Below are positions 32,331-39,672 of a stretch of 64,000 nt of DNA, one piece after another. The stretch is from Shimia gijangensis. GTDB lineage: Bacteria > Pseudomonadota > Alphaproteobacteria > Rhodobacterales > Rhodobacteraceae. The position numbers and the translations under genes are program-made. How positions within the stretch are numbered: position 1 is the stretch's first letter; each line of letters begins with the position of its first letter. The notes under the pieces are model-generated. The model saw only the letters and a program-made list of their open reading frames with translations. It was not told the origin of the DNA and ran no database searches. The DNA lies in NCBI RefSeq assembly GCF_900142085.1, contig NZ_FQZQ01000002.1, forward strand, positions 124,001-188,000. The letters run 5' to 3'.

Positions 32331-32798
32331 ATGATTATCCGTGCCATTATTCCCTCAGAAGCGGCCTCAGTCCGTGACCTCATCATCCGCGCCTTTGGGC
32401 AAACAGACGAGGCCGACCTATGTGATGCTTTACGGGCGTCGGGGGACATGGCGCTGGAGCTGGTCGCCGAGCACAAGAAGAAAATTGTTGGGCATGTCGC
32501 GTTATCGCGCATGGTTTCTCCGGTTGGCTGGTTGGCGCTGGCACCTTTGAGTACAGATCCGAAGATGGCCCGTCGTGGCATTGGCAGCACTTTGTGTCAG
32601 ATGGCCATTCAATACGCCAATGCTCCAGTCGTGGTTCTGGGAGAACCTGAATTTTATGAACGGATCGGGTTCGATTTTGAGCGCTCATTATGTTTCAAAA
32701 CTCCATACCCGGTAAATTACACCGGTCTGTTTGCCCCCGATCTGGATGATCTGCATCCCAATGCTACGCTCAAATATGCATCGGCATTTGAGACCTAG
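32331..32798 (+). CDS. GNAT-family N-acetyltransferase
   Basis: A 155-residue acetyltransferase. The acetyl-CoA loop is in PLSTDPKMARRGIGSTLCQMAIQYA, followed by VVLGEPEFYERIGFDFE. It resembles the YhbS-type GNAT proteins. Substrate not predictable. It begins 36 bp after the DMT transporter gene on the same strand. Confidence 0.82.
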   Translation: MIIRAIIPSEAASVRDLIIRAFGQTDEADLCDALRASGDMALELVAEHKKKIVGHVALSRMVSPVGWLALAPLSTDPKMARRGIGSTLCQMAIQYANAPVVVLGEPEFYERIGFDFERSLCFKTPYPVNYTGLFAPDLDDLHPNATLKYASAFET

Positions 32799-32938
32799 GC
32801 TCCTACCACAGGGCTATGGATTTAAGCTGATTTTCAGTGCCAAAGAAGGGGGCAACTGACGACGCCCTCTCGCCGGTTTGTTGGATTGCGGCATCAGCGC
32901 GCCTTTTCACTGGGCTGCTTTGTGCTTATGTGCTGGGT

Positions 32939-33658
32939 ATGCGGTTGTGGTTTGCTTTTTTGATATTTTTTCCCGGCATTGCTCAGGCAGAGTGCGTGGT
33001 GCTTTTGCATGGATTGGCGCGTTCGCAGGTGTCGTTCTTGATTATGGAAGCCGCATTAGAAACCGAAGGCTACAGCGTTGTGCGACCGGGATATGCGTCG
33101 ACCAAAGATCAGGTGGAAAATCTTGCCGACCTGACACTGCCCAGGGCTGTGGAAGCTTGCGCAGGAAAAAAAACGCATTTTATCACCCATTCAATGGGGG
33201 GCATTCTGTTGCGCCTCTATCTGATGGATAACAAACCAAAGGATTTGGGGCGGGTTGTGATGTTGGGGCCACCGAACCAAGGCAGCGAATTGGTCGATGT
33301 TTTGGGGCAGATCGAGGCGTTTGGATGGATCAATGGCCCTGCGGGGGCGCAATTGGGCACCGAGGGGGTGCCAAGCCATTTGCCCGCCGTGAAATTCGAA
33401 CTTGGCGTGATCGCCGGGAACCGGTCGCTAAATCCTTTCTACTCCGCTCTGATCGAGGGGCCGGATGACGGAAAAGTATCAGTCGCATCCACAAAAGTCG
33501 AAGGCATGGCCGATCATCTGGTATTGCCCGTCACGCATACATTTATGATGAATAACCCTGAAGTCATCGCTGAGTCGCTGCATTTTCTGAAACAGGGTGA
33601 GTTTCATGGTGATATGTCCTTGGGGGACATCATTCACTCGGTTGAGCCTCTGCGATGA
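32939..33658 (+). CDS. Exported lipase/esterase-like alpha/beta hydrolase
   Basis: A 239-residue protein with a likely signal peptide [17 protein letters not shown], an HG oxyanion motif ([10 protein letters not shown]) and the nucleophile elbow [13 protein letters not shown]. The [18 protein letters not shown] segment is typical of class-2 lipase or PGAP1-like hydrolases. ATG 32939 is favoured by the signal peptide; the open frame reaches a GTG at 32837. A copy of the composite intergenic repeat follows its stop. Confidence 0.75.
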   Translation: MRLWFAFLIFFPGIAQAECVVLLHGLARSQVSFLIMEAALETEGYSVVRPGYASTKDQVENLADLTLPRAVEACAGKKTHFITHSMGGILLRLYLMDNKPKDLGRVVMLGPPNQGSELVDVLGQIEAFGWINGPAGAQLGTEGVPSHLPAVKFELGVIAGNRSLNPFYSALIEGPDDGKVSVASTKVEGMADHLVLPVTHTFMMNNPEVIAESLHFLKQGEFHGDMSLGDIIHSVEPLR

Positions 33659-33688
33659 GGTCGGAAGCCGGAACCTTATAGGGGTTGG

Positions 33689-33754
33689 GGGGGCTGCGAG
33701 CCCCCTTGCGCCATGGCCGCAATTCACCCTCGGGATATTTTGAACCAGATGATG
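33689..33754 (+). repeat. Composite intergenic repeat, copy 1
   Basis: Hairpin GGGGGCT-gcg-AGCCCCC (33689-33705), 18 nt, then a body at 33723-33754 that reads TTCACCCTCGGGATATTT followed by TGAACCAGATGATG. It has the same architecture and a nearly identical body as the copies at 51000-51072 (plus) and 46551-46609 (minus). It lies between the esterase stop and the purK stop. Confidence 0.75.
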
Positions 33755-33757
33755 TGT

Positions 33758-34834
33758 TTAGCTGGGTTTGATCTGAACCCGGTTTACGTGCCCCATCTTG
33801 CGACCAGGCTTGACTTCGGTCTTGCCATAAAGATGTAACGCACTTTGGGTTTCGCGCAGGATTTGAGGGATGTTGTCGACATCATCGCCGATCAAGTTTT
33901 CCATCACCACATCATTGTAGCGCTGGCCGTCGCAAAGTGGCAGGCCAGCAACCGCCCGGATGTGCTGTTCGAATTGATCCACTGCACAGCCGTTTTGAGT
34001 CCAGTGACCGGAATTATGTACGCGCGGCGCAATTTCATTCACTATGAGCCCCTGAGCCGTTACAAAAAGCTCAACCCCCATCACGCCAACATACTCAAGT
34101 TCGCTGAGAATACGTGTCGCCAGTAAGACGGCGTCCATACGCTGCCCGGCAGACAAGGTGGCAGGGACGGTTGTCGTGTGCAAAATGCCATCGCGATGCA
34201 CGTTTTCTCCGGGATCAAAGCAGGCAACTTCACCAGTGGCACCCCGCGCTGCAATTACCGAGACTTCGCGAGAAAAATCGACGAACCCTTCCAGCAGGGC
34301 CGGAGCCCCCGCCATGTCTGCAATGGCATTGTCAATATCGTCCGCCGACTTCAGGCGAGCCTGGCCCTTACCATCATACCCAAATCTGCGGGTCTTGAGG
34401 ATGGCCGGGGCGCCGATACTGTCTAAAGCTGCGGACAGATCTTCACGCGTGTCTACTACCGCAAACGGGGCCGTTTTCAGGTTGAGGCGCTGCAGAAACT
34501 CTTTTTCCGTCAGGCGGTCCTGACTGACACGCAGAGCTTCGCGACCGGGGCGGATCGGACGAAGGGTTTCGAGAATGTCGAGCGCCGATGTTGGGATGTT
34601 TTCGAACTCATAGGTGATGACGTCGACCTGTTCGGCAAAACTCCTGAGTGCCTCTGCATCCTCATAAGAGGCTGTGGTCACTAGGTGAGCGACATGTGCG
34701 GCAGGCGGGTTGGCGTCGGGCTCAAAGATATGGGTTTGATATCCAAGACGAGCGGCCGCGACGGACAGCATCCGCCCCAACTGGCCTCCGCCAAGGATGC
34801 CAATGGTTGCGCCGGGTAAAAGGGGATCAATCAT
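33758..34834 (-). CDS. purK: N5-carboxyaminoimidazole ribonucleotide synthase
   Basis: An ATP-grasp enzyme of purine synthesis converting AIR and bicarbonate to N5-CAIR, the substrate of PurE. 358 residues. [26 protein letters not shown] is the N-terminal fold; ATP-grasp residues lie in [14 protein letters not shown] and [15 protein letters not shown]. Start ATG 34834 overlaps the purE stop by 8 bp; ATG 34846 is also possible (four more residues). Neither has a strong ribosome binding site, consistent with coupling to purE. Confidence 0.95.
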   Translation of the reverse strand: MIDPLLPGATIGILGGGQLGRMLSVAAARLGYQTHIFEPDANPPAAHVAHLVTTASYEDAEALRSFAEQVDVITYEFENIPTSALDILETLRPIRPGREALRVSQDRLTEKEFLQRLNLKTAPFAVVDTREDLSAALDSIGAPAILKTRRFGYDGKGQARLKSADDIDNAIADMAGAPALLEGFVDFSREVSVIAARGATGEVACFDPGENVHRDGILHTTTVPATLSAGQRMDAVLLATRILSELEYVGVMGVELFVTAQGLIVNEIAPRVHNSGHWTQNGCAVDQFEQHIRAVAGLPLCDGQRYNDVVMENLIGDDVDNIPQILRETQSALHLYGKTEVKPGRKMGHVNRVQIKPS

Positions 34835-35315
34835 CTTGGGGTTCATCCGGAATTGAGGCCGAAAGGGCATCGCGCCAGGCGTCGAGTTTTTCGGCCAATG
34901 TGGCGTCTTGCAATGCCAGGATACCAGCGGCCATCAGGCCCGCGTTGGCGGCACCTGCCGCGCCAATCGCCATAGTGGCAACAGGGAAACCCTTGGGCAT
35001 CTGAACAATCGAATAAAGGCTGTCAACGCCGGACAAAGCACGAGTTTGAACCGGAACCCCCACCACAGGAACGCGGGTTTTGGAAGCCATCATTCCGGGC
35101 AAATGCGCAGCCCCCCCGGCACCAGCAATGATGACCTGCAATCCGCGGCCCGCAGCCTTTTTGCCATAAGCCCAAAGGCGGTCAGGTGTGCGATGTGCCG
35201 AGACGATTTTTTTCTCATAGGCAATACCCAGCTCTTCTAGAATAAGGGCTGCTTCTTTCATGGTCGGCCAATCAGATTGGCTGCCCATAATGATTCCCAC
35301 TTTGATATCTGTCAT
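34827..35315 (-). CDS. purE: N5-carboxyaminoimidazole ribonucleotide mutase
   Basis: Class I PurE, 162 residues, moving the carboxyl group of N5-CAIR to give CAIR. The signature [29 protein letters not shown] and [18 protein letters not shown] contain the substrate-binding Ser/Asp/His residues. Start ATG 35315 with GAGG upstream; the frame extends to 35342 without support. First gene of purE-purK. Confidence 0.97.
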   Translation of the reverse strand: MTDIKVGIIMGSQSDWPTMKEAALILEELGIAYEKKIVSAHRTPDRLWAYGKKAAGRGLQVIIAGAGGAAHLPGMMASKTRVPVVGVPVQTRALSGVDSLYSIVQMPKGFPVATMAIGAAGAANAGLMAAGILALQDATLAEKLDAWRDALSASIPDEPQDD

Positions 35316-35360
35316 TTTGGCCTCGTTCGAAAGAGCGGGCACTATAGCCGGATCGTGTTC

Positions 35361-35585
35361 CTAGGCAATGATATCCGGTGTCAGGCGGTCTTCTATCAGG
35401 GCGATCAAGTCTTTTAGTCGCAGTTTCTGCTTTTTCAGACGTTGGATCGTCAGCTGATCTGACTTGCCACGCTCAATCAGTGCGTGAATCGCTTCGTCCA
35501 GATCGCGGTGCTCTTGTTTGAAAACTTCAAGCTCGACCTGCAACACATCATCAGTTTTCATGGACAGGTCATGGGGAGCATTCAT
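35361..35585 (-). CDS. YdcH/DUF465-family small protein
   Basis: A 74-residue helical hairpin protein: VFKQEHRDLDEAIHALIERGKSDQLTIQRLKKQKLRLKDLIALIEDRL. This LKKxKLxLKD pattern is the hallmark of DUF465 (YdcH-like). No function is established. ATG 35585 has AAGGA 10 bp upstream; the frame is open to 35714 but that part runs into the divergent hsp20 promoter. Divergent from hsp20. Confidence 0.85.
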   Translation of the reverse strand: MNAPHDLSMKTDDVLQVELEVFKQEHRDLDEAIHALIERGKSDQLTIQRLKKQKLRLKDLIALIEDRLTPDIIA

Positions 35586-35648
35586 AAGCGAGGTGTCCTT
35601 GAGGAGTCGTCGGGAAAGAATAGCGGTTTGCGGGCGTTGTGCAAAGCC

Positions 35649-35677
35649 CTTGCAGTCTGGCGTGAGGTTTCCCATAT
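35649..35677 (+). promoter_or_regulatory. Sigma32-type heat-shock promoter for hsp20
   Basis: A CTTGCAG -35 (35649-35655) and a TCCCATAT -10 (35670-35677) with 14-bp spacing resemble the sigma32 consensus CTTGAAA / CCCCATNT. The start would fall near 35684-35688, giving a ~60-nt leader that holds the ROSE-like hairpins. Confidence 0.55.
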
Positions 35678-35685
35678 TCAAAAGA

Positions 35686-35745
35686 GACTGGGTCGCCAGA
35701 ACGGGGCCCAACATTTGGACTGTCGCTTAAGCTAAGGACGTGTCG
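35686..35745 (+). ncRNA. ROSE-like RNA thermometer in the hsp20 leader
   Basis: Three small hairpins in the leader: CTGG-gtcg-CCAG (35688-35699), CCAA-cat-TTGG (35708-35718), and a last one at 35722-35739 in which GUC-G-CUUA pairs with UAAG-GAC around an AGC loop. The last stem buries the AAGGA Shine-Dalgarno (35734-35738) and leaves G35725 bulged between the two C-G pairs. This reproduces the ROSE core, U(U/C)GCU opposite AGGA with a bulged G. Heating should melt it and free the ribosome binding site. The match is by motif and position; no covariance test was done. Confidence 0.6.
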
Positions 35746-36159
35746 ATGACAAAACATACGCTGGGCTCGTATCCCCACATGTTGGGTTTTGAGCAATTGG
35801 AACGCCTGTTGGAACGCACCGCGAAATCGGGCAACGAAGGCTATCCTCCTTTTAATATCGAACAGACTTCGGACCATTCTTATCGGATCACTTTGGCCGT
35901 GGCTGGGTTTCGTGAAGAGGACCTGTCGATCACGGTTGAAGATCGCCAGCTAGTGATCCGTGGGCGCCAACACGATGACAGTGCAGATCGAGTATTTTTG
36001 CATCGCGGGATTGCCGCGCGTCAGTTTCAGCGCTCGTTTGTACTGGCTGATGGTGTTGAGGTCGGCGAGGCGGCTATGGAGAATGGTTTGTTGCATGTCG
36101 ACCTGACACGCGCACGGCCTGAAACTGTAGTGCAAACAATCCGGATCAAGAAAGGGTAA
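35746..36159 (+). CDS. Small heat-shock protein, Hsp20/IbpA family
   Basis: A 137-residue alpha-crystallin-domain holdase that keeps denatured proteins soluble. PPFNIEQTSDHSYRITLAVAGFREEDLSITVEDRQLVIRG is the start of the domain; AMENGLLHVDLTR precedes a C-terminal IRI, which matches the IXI oligomerisation motif. ATG 35746 is chosen because AAGGA sits 7 bp upstream; the in-frame GTG at 35740 is too close to it. Predicted to be under a sigma32-like promoter and a ROSE-type leader. Three bp separate it from the DUF1150 gene. Confidence 0.93.
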   Translation: MTKHTLGSYPHMLGFEQLERLLERTAKSGNEGYPPFNIEQTSDHSYRITLAVAGFREEDLSITVEDRQLVIRGRQHDDSADRVFLHRGIAARQFQRSFVLADGVEVGEAAMENGLLHVDLTRARPETVVQTIRIKKG

Positions 36160-36162
36160 GCC

Positions 36163-36390
36163 ATGTATGAGAAATTTGAGTTTGATCAGGACGAACAATC
36201 GCGCATTGTCTATGTGCGCGAAGTTGCGGTTGACGATCTGCCCGAAGAAGTTCGGGAACAAGCCGAGGGGGCAGAGGTGCTATATGCTGTGCATTCTGCC
36301 GATGGTGAAAGGTTAGCGTTGGTCAAAGAACGCTCTTTGGCGTTCATCCTGGCCCGTCAGAACGATTTTGCGCCAGTGACGGTTCACTAG
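36163..36390 (+). CDS. DUF1150-family protein
   Basis: A 75-residue acidic protein: IVYVREVAVDDLPEEVREQAEGAEVLYAVHSADGERLALVKERSLAFILARQNDFAPVTVH. This matches DUF1150, a small alphaproteobacterial family commonly found next to Hsp20. It shares the hsp20 transcript (3-bp gap), so it is probably heat-induced. Function unknown. Confidence 0.85.
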   Translation: MYEKFEFDQDEQSRIVYVREVAVDDLPEEVREQAEGAEVLYAVHSADGERLALVKERSLAFILARQNDFAPVTVH

Positions 36391-36433
36391 ACTTTCTTGA
36401 ATGCAGTCTGGAATATGACATAGAAAGTCCAAG

Positions 36434-36463
36434 CAGAGCCCTATTTGGGCTCTGTTGTCGTTT
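36434..36463 (+). terminator. Terminator after hsp20-DUF1150
   Basis: CAGAGCCC (36434-36441), TATTT loop, GGGCTCTG (36447-36454), then TTGTCGTTT. It is 43 bp past the DUF1150 stop and precedes the glycosyltransferase start, arguing against the upstream TTG at 36455 as that gene's start. Confidence 0.75.
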
Positions 36464-36508
36464 CAGGGCAACGAGCGTATGAAAGACGTCGGTCAAAAGG
36501 TGAGAAGA

Positions 36509-37384
36509 ATGTCCGACAAATCCCCCGCCGTTGTTGTGCTGCCCTATGGAATGAAGTTAGGTTTTCGTCCGGGACAATTGCCGCTGGATCAGATGGCTTG
36601 GCCGCTTGGCCAACCTGATCGCCTGAAGGGCAGGGCGCTGCGAGAGCTGGCTCCAGAAGATCACCTCTTAATCTATCCATCTGGCACGGCCCACATTCGT
36701 CCGTCTTTTGGCACCAAAGCCAAGGTTTCAATGATGGTTGTCGAACCCACGGCATTGCACCGTAAACATCTTGAGAAATTGAAACGTTCTCACCGCAAGT
36801 TCTGCCGGGTCCTGAATGCGAATGAGGATTTCCTGACGGCAGTGCCAAATGGTCTGTTTTTGCCATTTGGAACAACCTGGGTTCCTGAATGGAGGGAAGC
36901 GGATGTCACCAAATCGCGGATGCTGTCGTTGATCGCCTCGTCAAAACGAGATCTGAAGGGGCATGTTTTGCGCCATTCCACCGTTGAATGGGCCGCAGAC
37001 AATGATATTGACATGGACGTGATGGGCCGAGGATACAGGTCATTTGAAACTAAATCTGACGGATTGGCACCCTATCGATTTTCGGTGGTGATAGAGAACG
37101 TTCAGGAACCGAATTACTTCACGGAAAAACTACTGGATGCAATTCTGTGCGAAACCGTTCCAATTTATTGGGGTTGTCCCAATATTGGCAGGTTCCTGAA
37201 TACCGATGGCATGGTGATTTGCAATTCTGCAGAAGATTTGCAGGCCGCGATCCGGAATGCCTCGGAGGAGGAATTCGAGAGGCGCCTACCGGCATTGCGC
37301 GCGATCAAGGAGAAGGCCGCCTATTGGGGGAACCTTGAACAACGCGCGGCTAAGGCAGTCATAGACAGCGTTGGAAAGCTGTAA
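36509..37384 (+). CDS. Glycosyltransferase family 10 (fucosyltransferase-like)
   Basis: A 291-residue GT10-like enzyme. The family core is visible in the C-terminal half: YRFSVVIENVQEPNYFTEKL then DAILCETVPIYWGCPNIGRFLN, the GDP-fucose-binding region of alpha-1,3-fucosyltransferases (VIENxxxxxYxTEKLxxA...P-I-W-G). No membrane anchor. ATG 36509 has AAGGTGAG 4-5 bp upstream and is preferred over ATG 36479 and TTG 36455. It is alone between the heat-shock operon and the sulfate-activation gene, with no GDP-fucose synthesis genes here. The acceptor is unknown; surface polysaccharide is likely. Confidence 0.82.
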   Translation: MSDKSPAVVVLPYGMKLGFRPGQLPLDQMAWPLGQPDRLKGRALRELAPEDHLLIYPSGTAHIRPSFGTKAKVSMMVVEPTALHRKHLEKLKRSHRKFCRVLNANEDFLTAVPNGLFLPFGTTWVPEWREADVTKSRMLSLIASSKRDLKGHVLRHSTVEWAADNDIDMDVMGRGYRSFETKSDGLAPYRFSVVIENVQEPNYFTEKLLDAILCETVPIYWGCPNIGRFLNTDGMVICNSAEDLQAAIRNASEEEFERRLPALRAIKEKAAYWGNLEQRAAKAVIDSVGKL

Positions 37385-37409
37385 AAAGGCCACCCCGAAG
37401 GGCGGCCTT
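37383..37409. terminator. Bidirectional terminator between the GT10 and sulfurylase genes
   Basis: AAGGCC-A-CCC (37386-37395), CGAA loop, GGG-C-GGCCTT (37400-37409), with one mismatch. On the minus strand it is followed by five T (37387-37383), so it mainly serves the sulfurylase gene; it starts two bases after the GT10 stop. Confidence 0.75.
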
Positions 37410-37433
37410 ATTAATAACGAGACTTGATTACCC

Positions 37434-39509
37434 TTACCCTGCGATGAGTCCCATGGATTCGAGTTTGAGGAGGACCTGGTGGGCGCAGTTGTCGACATCG
37501 ACGTTTTCGGTCTCGACGCTGAGTTCCGGGTCGGCGGGCACGTCGTAGGGATCTGAGATGCCTGTGAACTCTTTGATCTTGCCTTCGCGCGCCAGCTTAT
37601 AAAGCCCTTTGCGGTCGCGGCGTTCGCATTCCTCGATCGACGTTGCCACATGTACTTCGATAAAGGCACCGAACTGCTCGACGTCTTCGCGCACTGCCCG
37701 GCGGGTTGTGGCATAGGGTGCGATCGGCGCACATATCGCAATGCCGCCGTTCTTTGTGATCTCGGATGCTACATAGCCGATGCGACGGATGTTCAGATCG
37801 CGGTGCTCTTTGGAGAAGCCCAGCTCGGACGACAGGTTTTTGCGCACAATATCGCCATCCAGCAGCGTCACGGGACGACCGCCCATCTCCATCAGCTTGA
37901 CCATCAGCGCGTTGGCAATGGTCGATTTGCCTGACCCCGAGAACCCGGTGAAGAACACGGTAAAGCCCTGCTTTGAGCGCTGTGGCTTGGTTTTGCGCAG
38001 TTCTTTAACCACCTCGGGAAACGAGAACCATTCAGGGATTTCCAGACCTTCGGCCAGACGGCGGCGCAATTCGGTGCCCGAGATATTCAGGATGGTCACG
38101 TCGTCTTTGTCTTTGATTTCATCCATAGGCTCGTACTGGGCGCGCTCCTGCACCCAGACCATATGTTTGAAATCGACCATTTCGATGCCCATTTCTTCCT
38201 GATGTTCGCGGAACAGATCCTGTGCATCGTAGGGGCCATAGAAATCGTCACCAGCCGAGTTCTTGCCGGGGCCGGCGTGATCGCGACCCACGATAAAGTG
38301 GGTGCAGCCGTGGTTGGCGCGGATCAGCCCGTGCCAGACCGCCTCGCGCGGGCCAGCCATGCGCATGGCCAGGTTCAATAGCGACATCGAGGTGGTCGAG
38401 GCCGGGTATTTGTCCAGCACCGCCTCGTAACAGCGCACGCGGGTGAAATGGTCAACGTCGCCGGGTTTGGTCATGCCGACAACCGGGTGGATCAACAGGT
38501 TGGCCTGCGCTTCTTTGGCGGCACGAAAGGTCAGCTCCTGGTGCGCGCGGTGCAGCGGGTTGCGGGTCTGGAACGCCACCACTTTGCGCCAACCCAGTTT
38601 GCGGAAATAGGCGCGCAGCTCGTTTGGCGTGTCGCGGCGACCACGGAAATCATAGTGCACCGGCTGCTGGATGCCGACAATCGGACCACCCAGATAGATT
38701 TTGCCCGCGTGGTTGTGCAGGTAGTTCACCGCCGGATGCGTGTCATCATCGGCGCCAAATACTTTCTCGGCCTCATGCGCTTTGTTGGGCTCCCAGCGGT
38801 CGGTCACGGTCATGGTGGCAAGGATCACACCTTCCTGGTCGCGCAGGGCAATATCCTGACCCAGTTCCAGCGCGGCAGCAAAATCTTCGCCCACATCCAG
38901 CGTGATCGGCATCGGCCAGAGCGATCCATCCGCCAGCCGCATTTCGTTGACCACGCCATTGTAGTCGGCTTCGCTGAGGAACCCCTTCAGTGGGTTGAAG
39001 CCGCCGTTCATCAACAGCTCAAGATCACAAATCTGACGCGGCGTGAGATCGTGGCTGACAAGATCCGCAGCGTCGACTTTCAGCTTCTGTGCACTCTCAT
39101 AAGACACATAAAGTTCAGGGATGGGGGCCAGGTTGTTTTGCATTGGATGGGTCCTGTGTTTGATCGGCGCTAGGCCGCTTGCGGTACCTGTGAGTTCCGC
39201 ATGCAGCGCATCATATTCAGCGAACTTGCGGGTTAAGAATTGATCTGTGAGACGGGTCTTTTCGGTCGCTCCACGAGAAGTCAGTCCATAAGCAAAGCGC
39301 TGGCGCTTATCGGGCCCGGACCGCTCGCTGATGGTGATCAGCCCTGCAGCAACAGTTGCGCGCAATTGAGCGTTCAGCCGCCCCAGAGAAACCCCCAACG
39401 CTGACGCGGTGGCCCGTTGCGACGCCTCGGGCGCCGTATCGAGCTGGCGCAGAAGACGAAAAAGCAGGTCTTCTTCTTCAGCATTTGGGTTGGGTGCGGG
39501 CAAAGACAT
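37434..39509 (-). CDS. MarR-type winged helix fused to ATP sulfurylase / APS kinase
   Basis: One open frame of 691 residues. Residues ~10-105 match the EPS-associated MarR-family regulator (EEEDLLFRLLRQLDT, RATASALGVSLGRLNAQLRATVAAGLI, GLTSRGATEKTRLTDQFLTRKFAEYDALHAEL). A 17-residue linker leads to Met123, the usual start of the bifunctional enzyme. Residues 123-~505 are ATP sulfurylase (QTRNPLHRAH at 314-323, GRDHAGPG at 408-415) and ~510-691 APS kinase (P-loop GFSGSGKST at 522-530). The enzyme makes APS and then PAPS. An internal ATG at 39143 has AGGA 8 bp upstream, so a separate 569-residue enzyme may also be made. No stop separates the parts in this sequence. A perfect dyad lies 24 bp before the start. 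Confidence 0.85.
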   Translation of the reverse strand: MSLPAPNPNAEEEDLLFRLLRQLDTAPEASQRATASALGVSLGRLNAQLRATVAAGLITISERSGPDKRQRFAYGLTSRGATEKTRLTDQFLTRKFAEYDALHAELTGTASGLAPIKHRTHPMQNNLAPIPELYVSYESAQKLKVDAADLVSHDLTPRQICDLELLMNGGFNPLKGFLSEADYNGVVNEMRLADGSLWPMPITLDVGEDFAAALELGQDIALRDQEGVILATMTVTDRWEPNKAHEAEKVFGADDDTHPAVNYLHNHAGKIYLGGPIVGIQQPVHYDFRGRRDTPNELRAYFRKLGWRKVVAFQTRNPLHRAHQELTFRAAKEAQANLLIHPVVGMTKPGDVDHFTRVRCYEAVLDKYPASTTSMSLLNLAMRMAGPREAVWHGLIRANHGCTHFIVGRDHAGPGKNSAGDDFYGPYDAQDLFREHQEEMGIEMVDFKHMVWVQERAQYEPMDEIKDKDDVTILNISGTELRRRLAEGLEIPEWFSFPEVVKELRKTKPQRSKQGFTVFFTGFSGSGKSTIANALMVKLMEMGGRPVTLLDGDIVRKNLSSELGFSKEHRDLNIRRIGYVASEITKNGGIAICAPIAPYATTRRAVREDVEQFGAFIEVHVATSIEECERRDRKGLYKLAREGKIKEFTGISDPYDVPADPELSVETENVDVDNCAHQVLLKLESMGLIAG
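39141..39155 (-). promoter_or_regulatory. Internal ribosome binding site and start for the stand-alone sulfurylase/kinase
   Basis: On the minus strand AGGA (39155-39152), 8 nt, then ATG (39143-39141) opens MQNNLAPIPELYVSYES, the typical N-terminus of bifunctional sulfate adenylyltransferase/APS kinase. It suggests a second product of 569 residues in addition to the 691-residue fusion. Confidence 0.5.
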
Positions 39510-39532
39510 AAACCAAAAGACTCTATAGGTGT

Positions 39533-39546
39533 GTTCACGGGTGAAC
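39533..39546. promoter_or_regulatory. Perfect dyad, candidate MarR operator
   Basis: GTTCAC-GG-GTGAAC, 24 bp upstream of the fusion gene's ATG. A TATAGA on the minus strand (39527-39522) could be a -10 just downstream, which would put the dyad inside the promoter. A second, weaker dyad TTTTC-AC-GAAAA is at 39549-39560. No recognisable -35, and no Shine-Dalgarno before ATG 39509. Confidence 0.45.
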
Positions 39547-39672
39547 GCTTTTCACGAAAAACCTGCTTTGGAAAGCAAAATCTATACAGTCAAGCCAATT
39601 TCCGCCCGCGTTGCAAAGGCGCAACGCACAGAAAGCGTTACTGTGTTAGGCCGCCTACAATGTTTCTTGAAT

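Noticed and set aside
38448-39173. 241-codon frame antisense to the sulfurylase/kinase gene
   Set aside because: Shadow of the opposite strand; no recognisable motif and no start signals.
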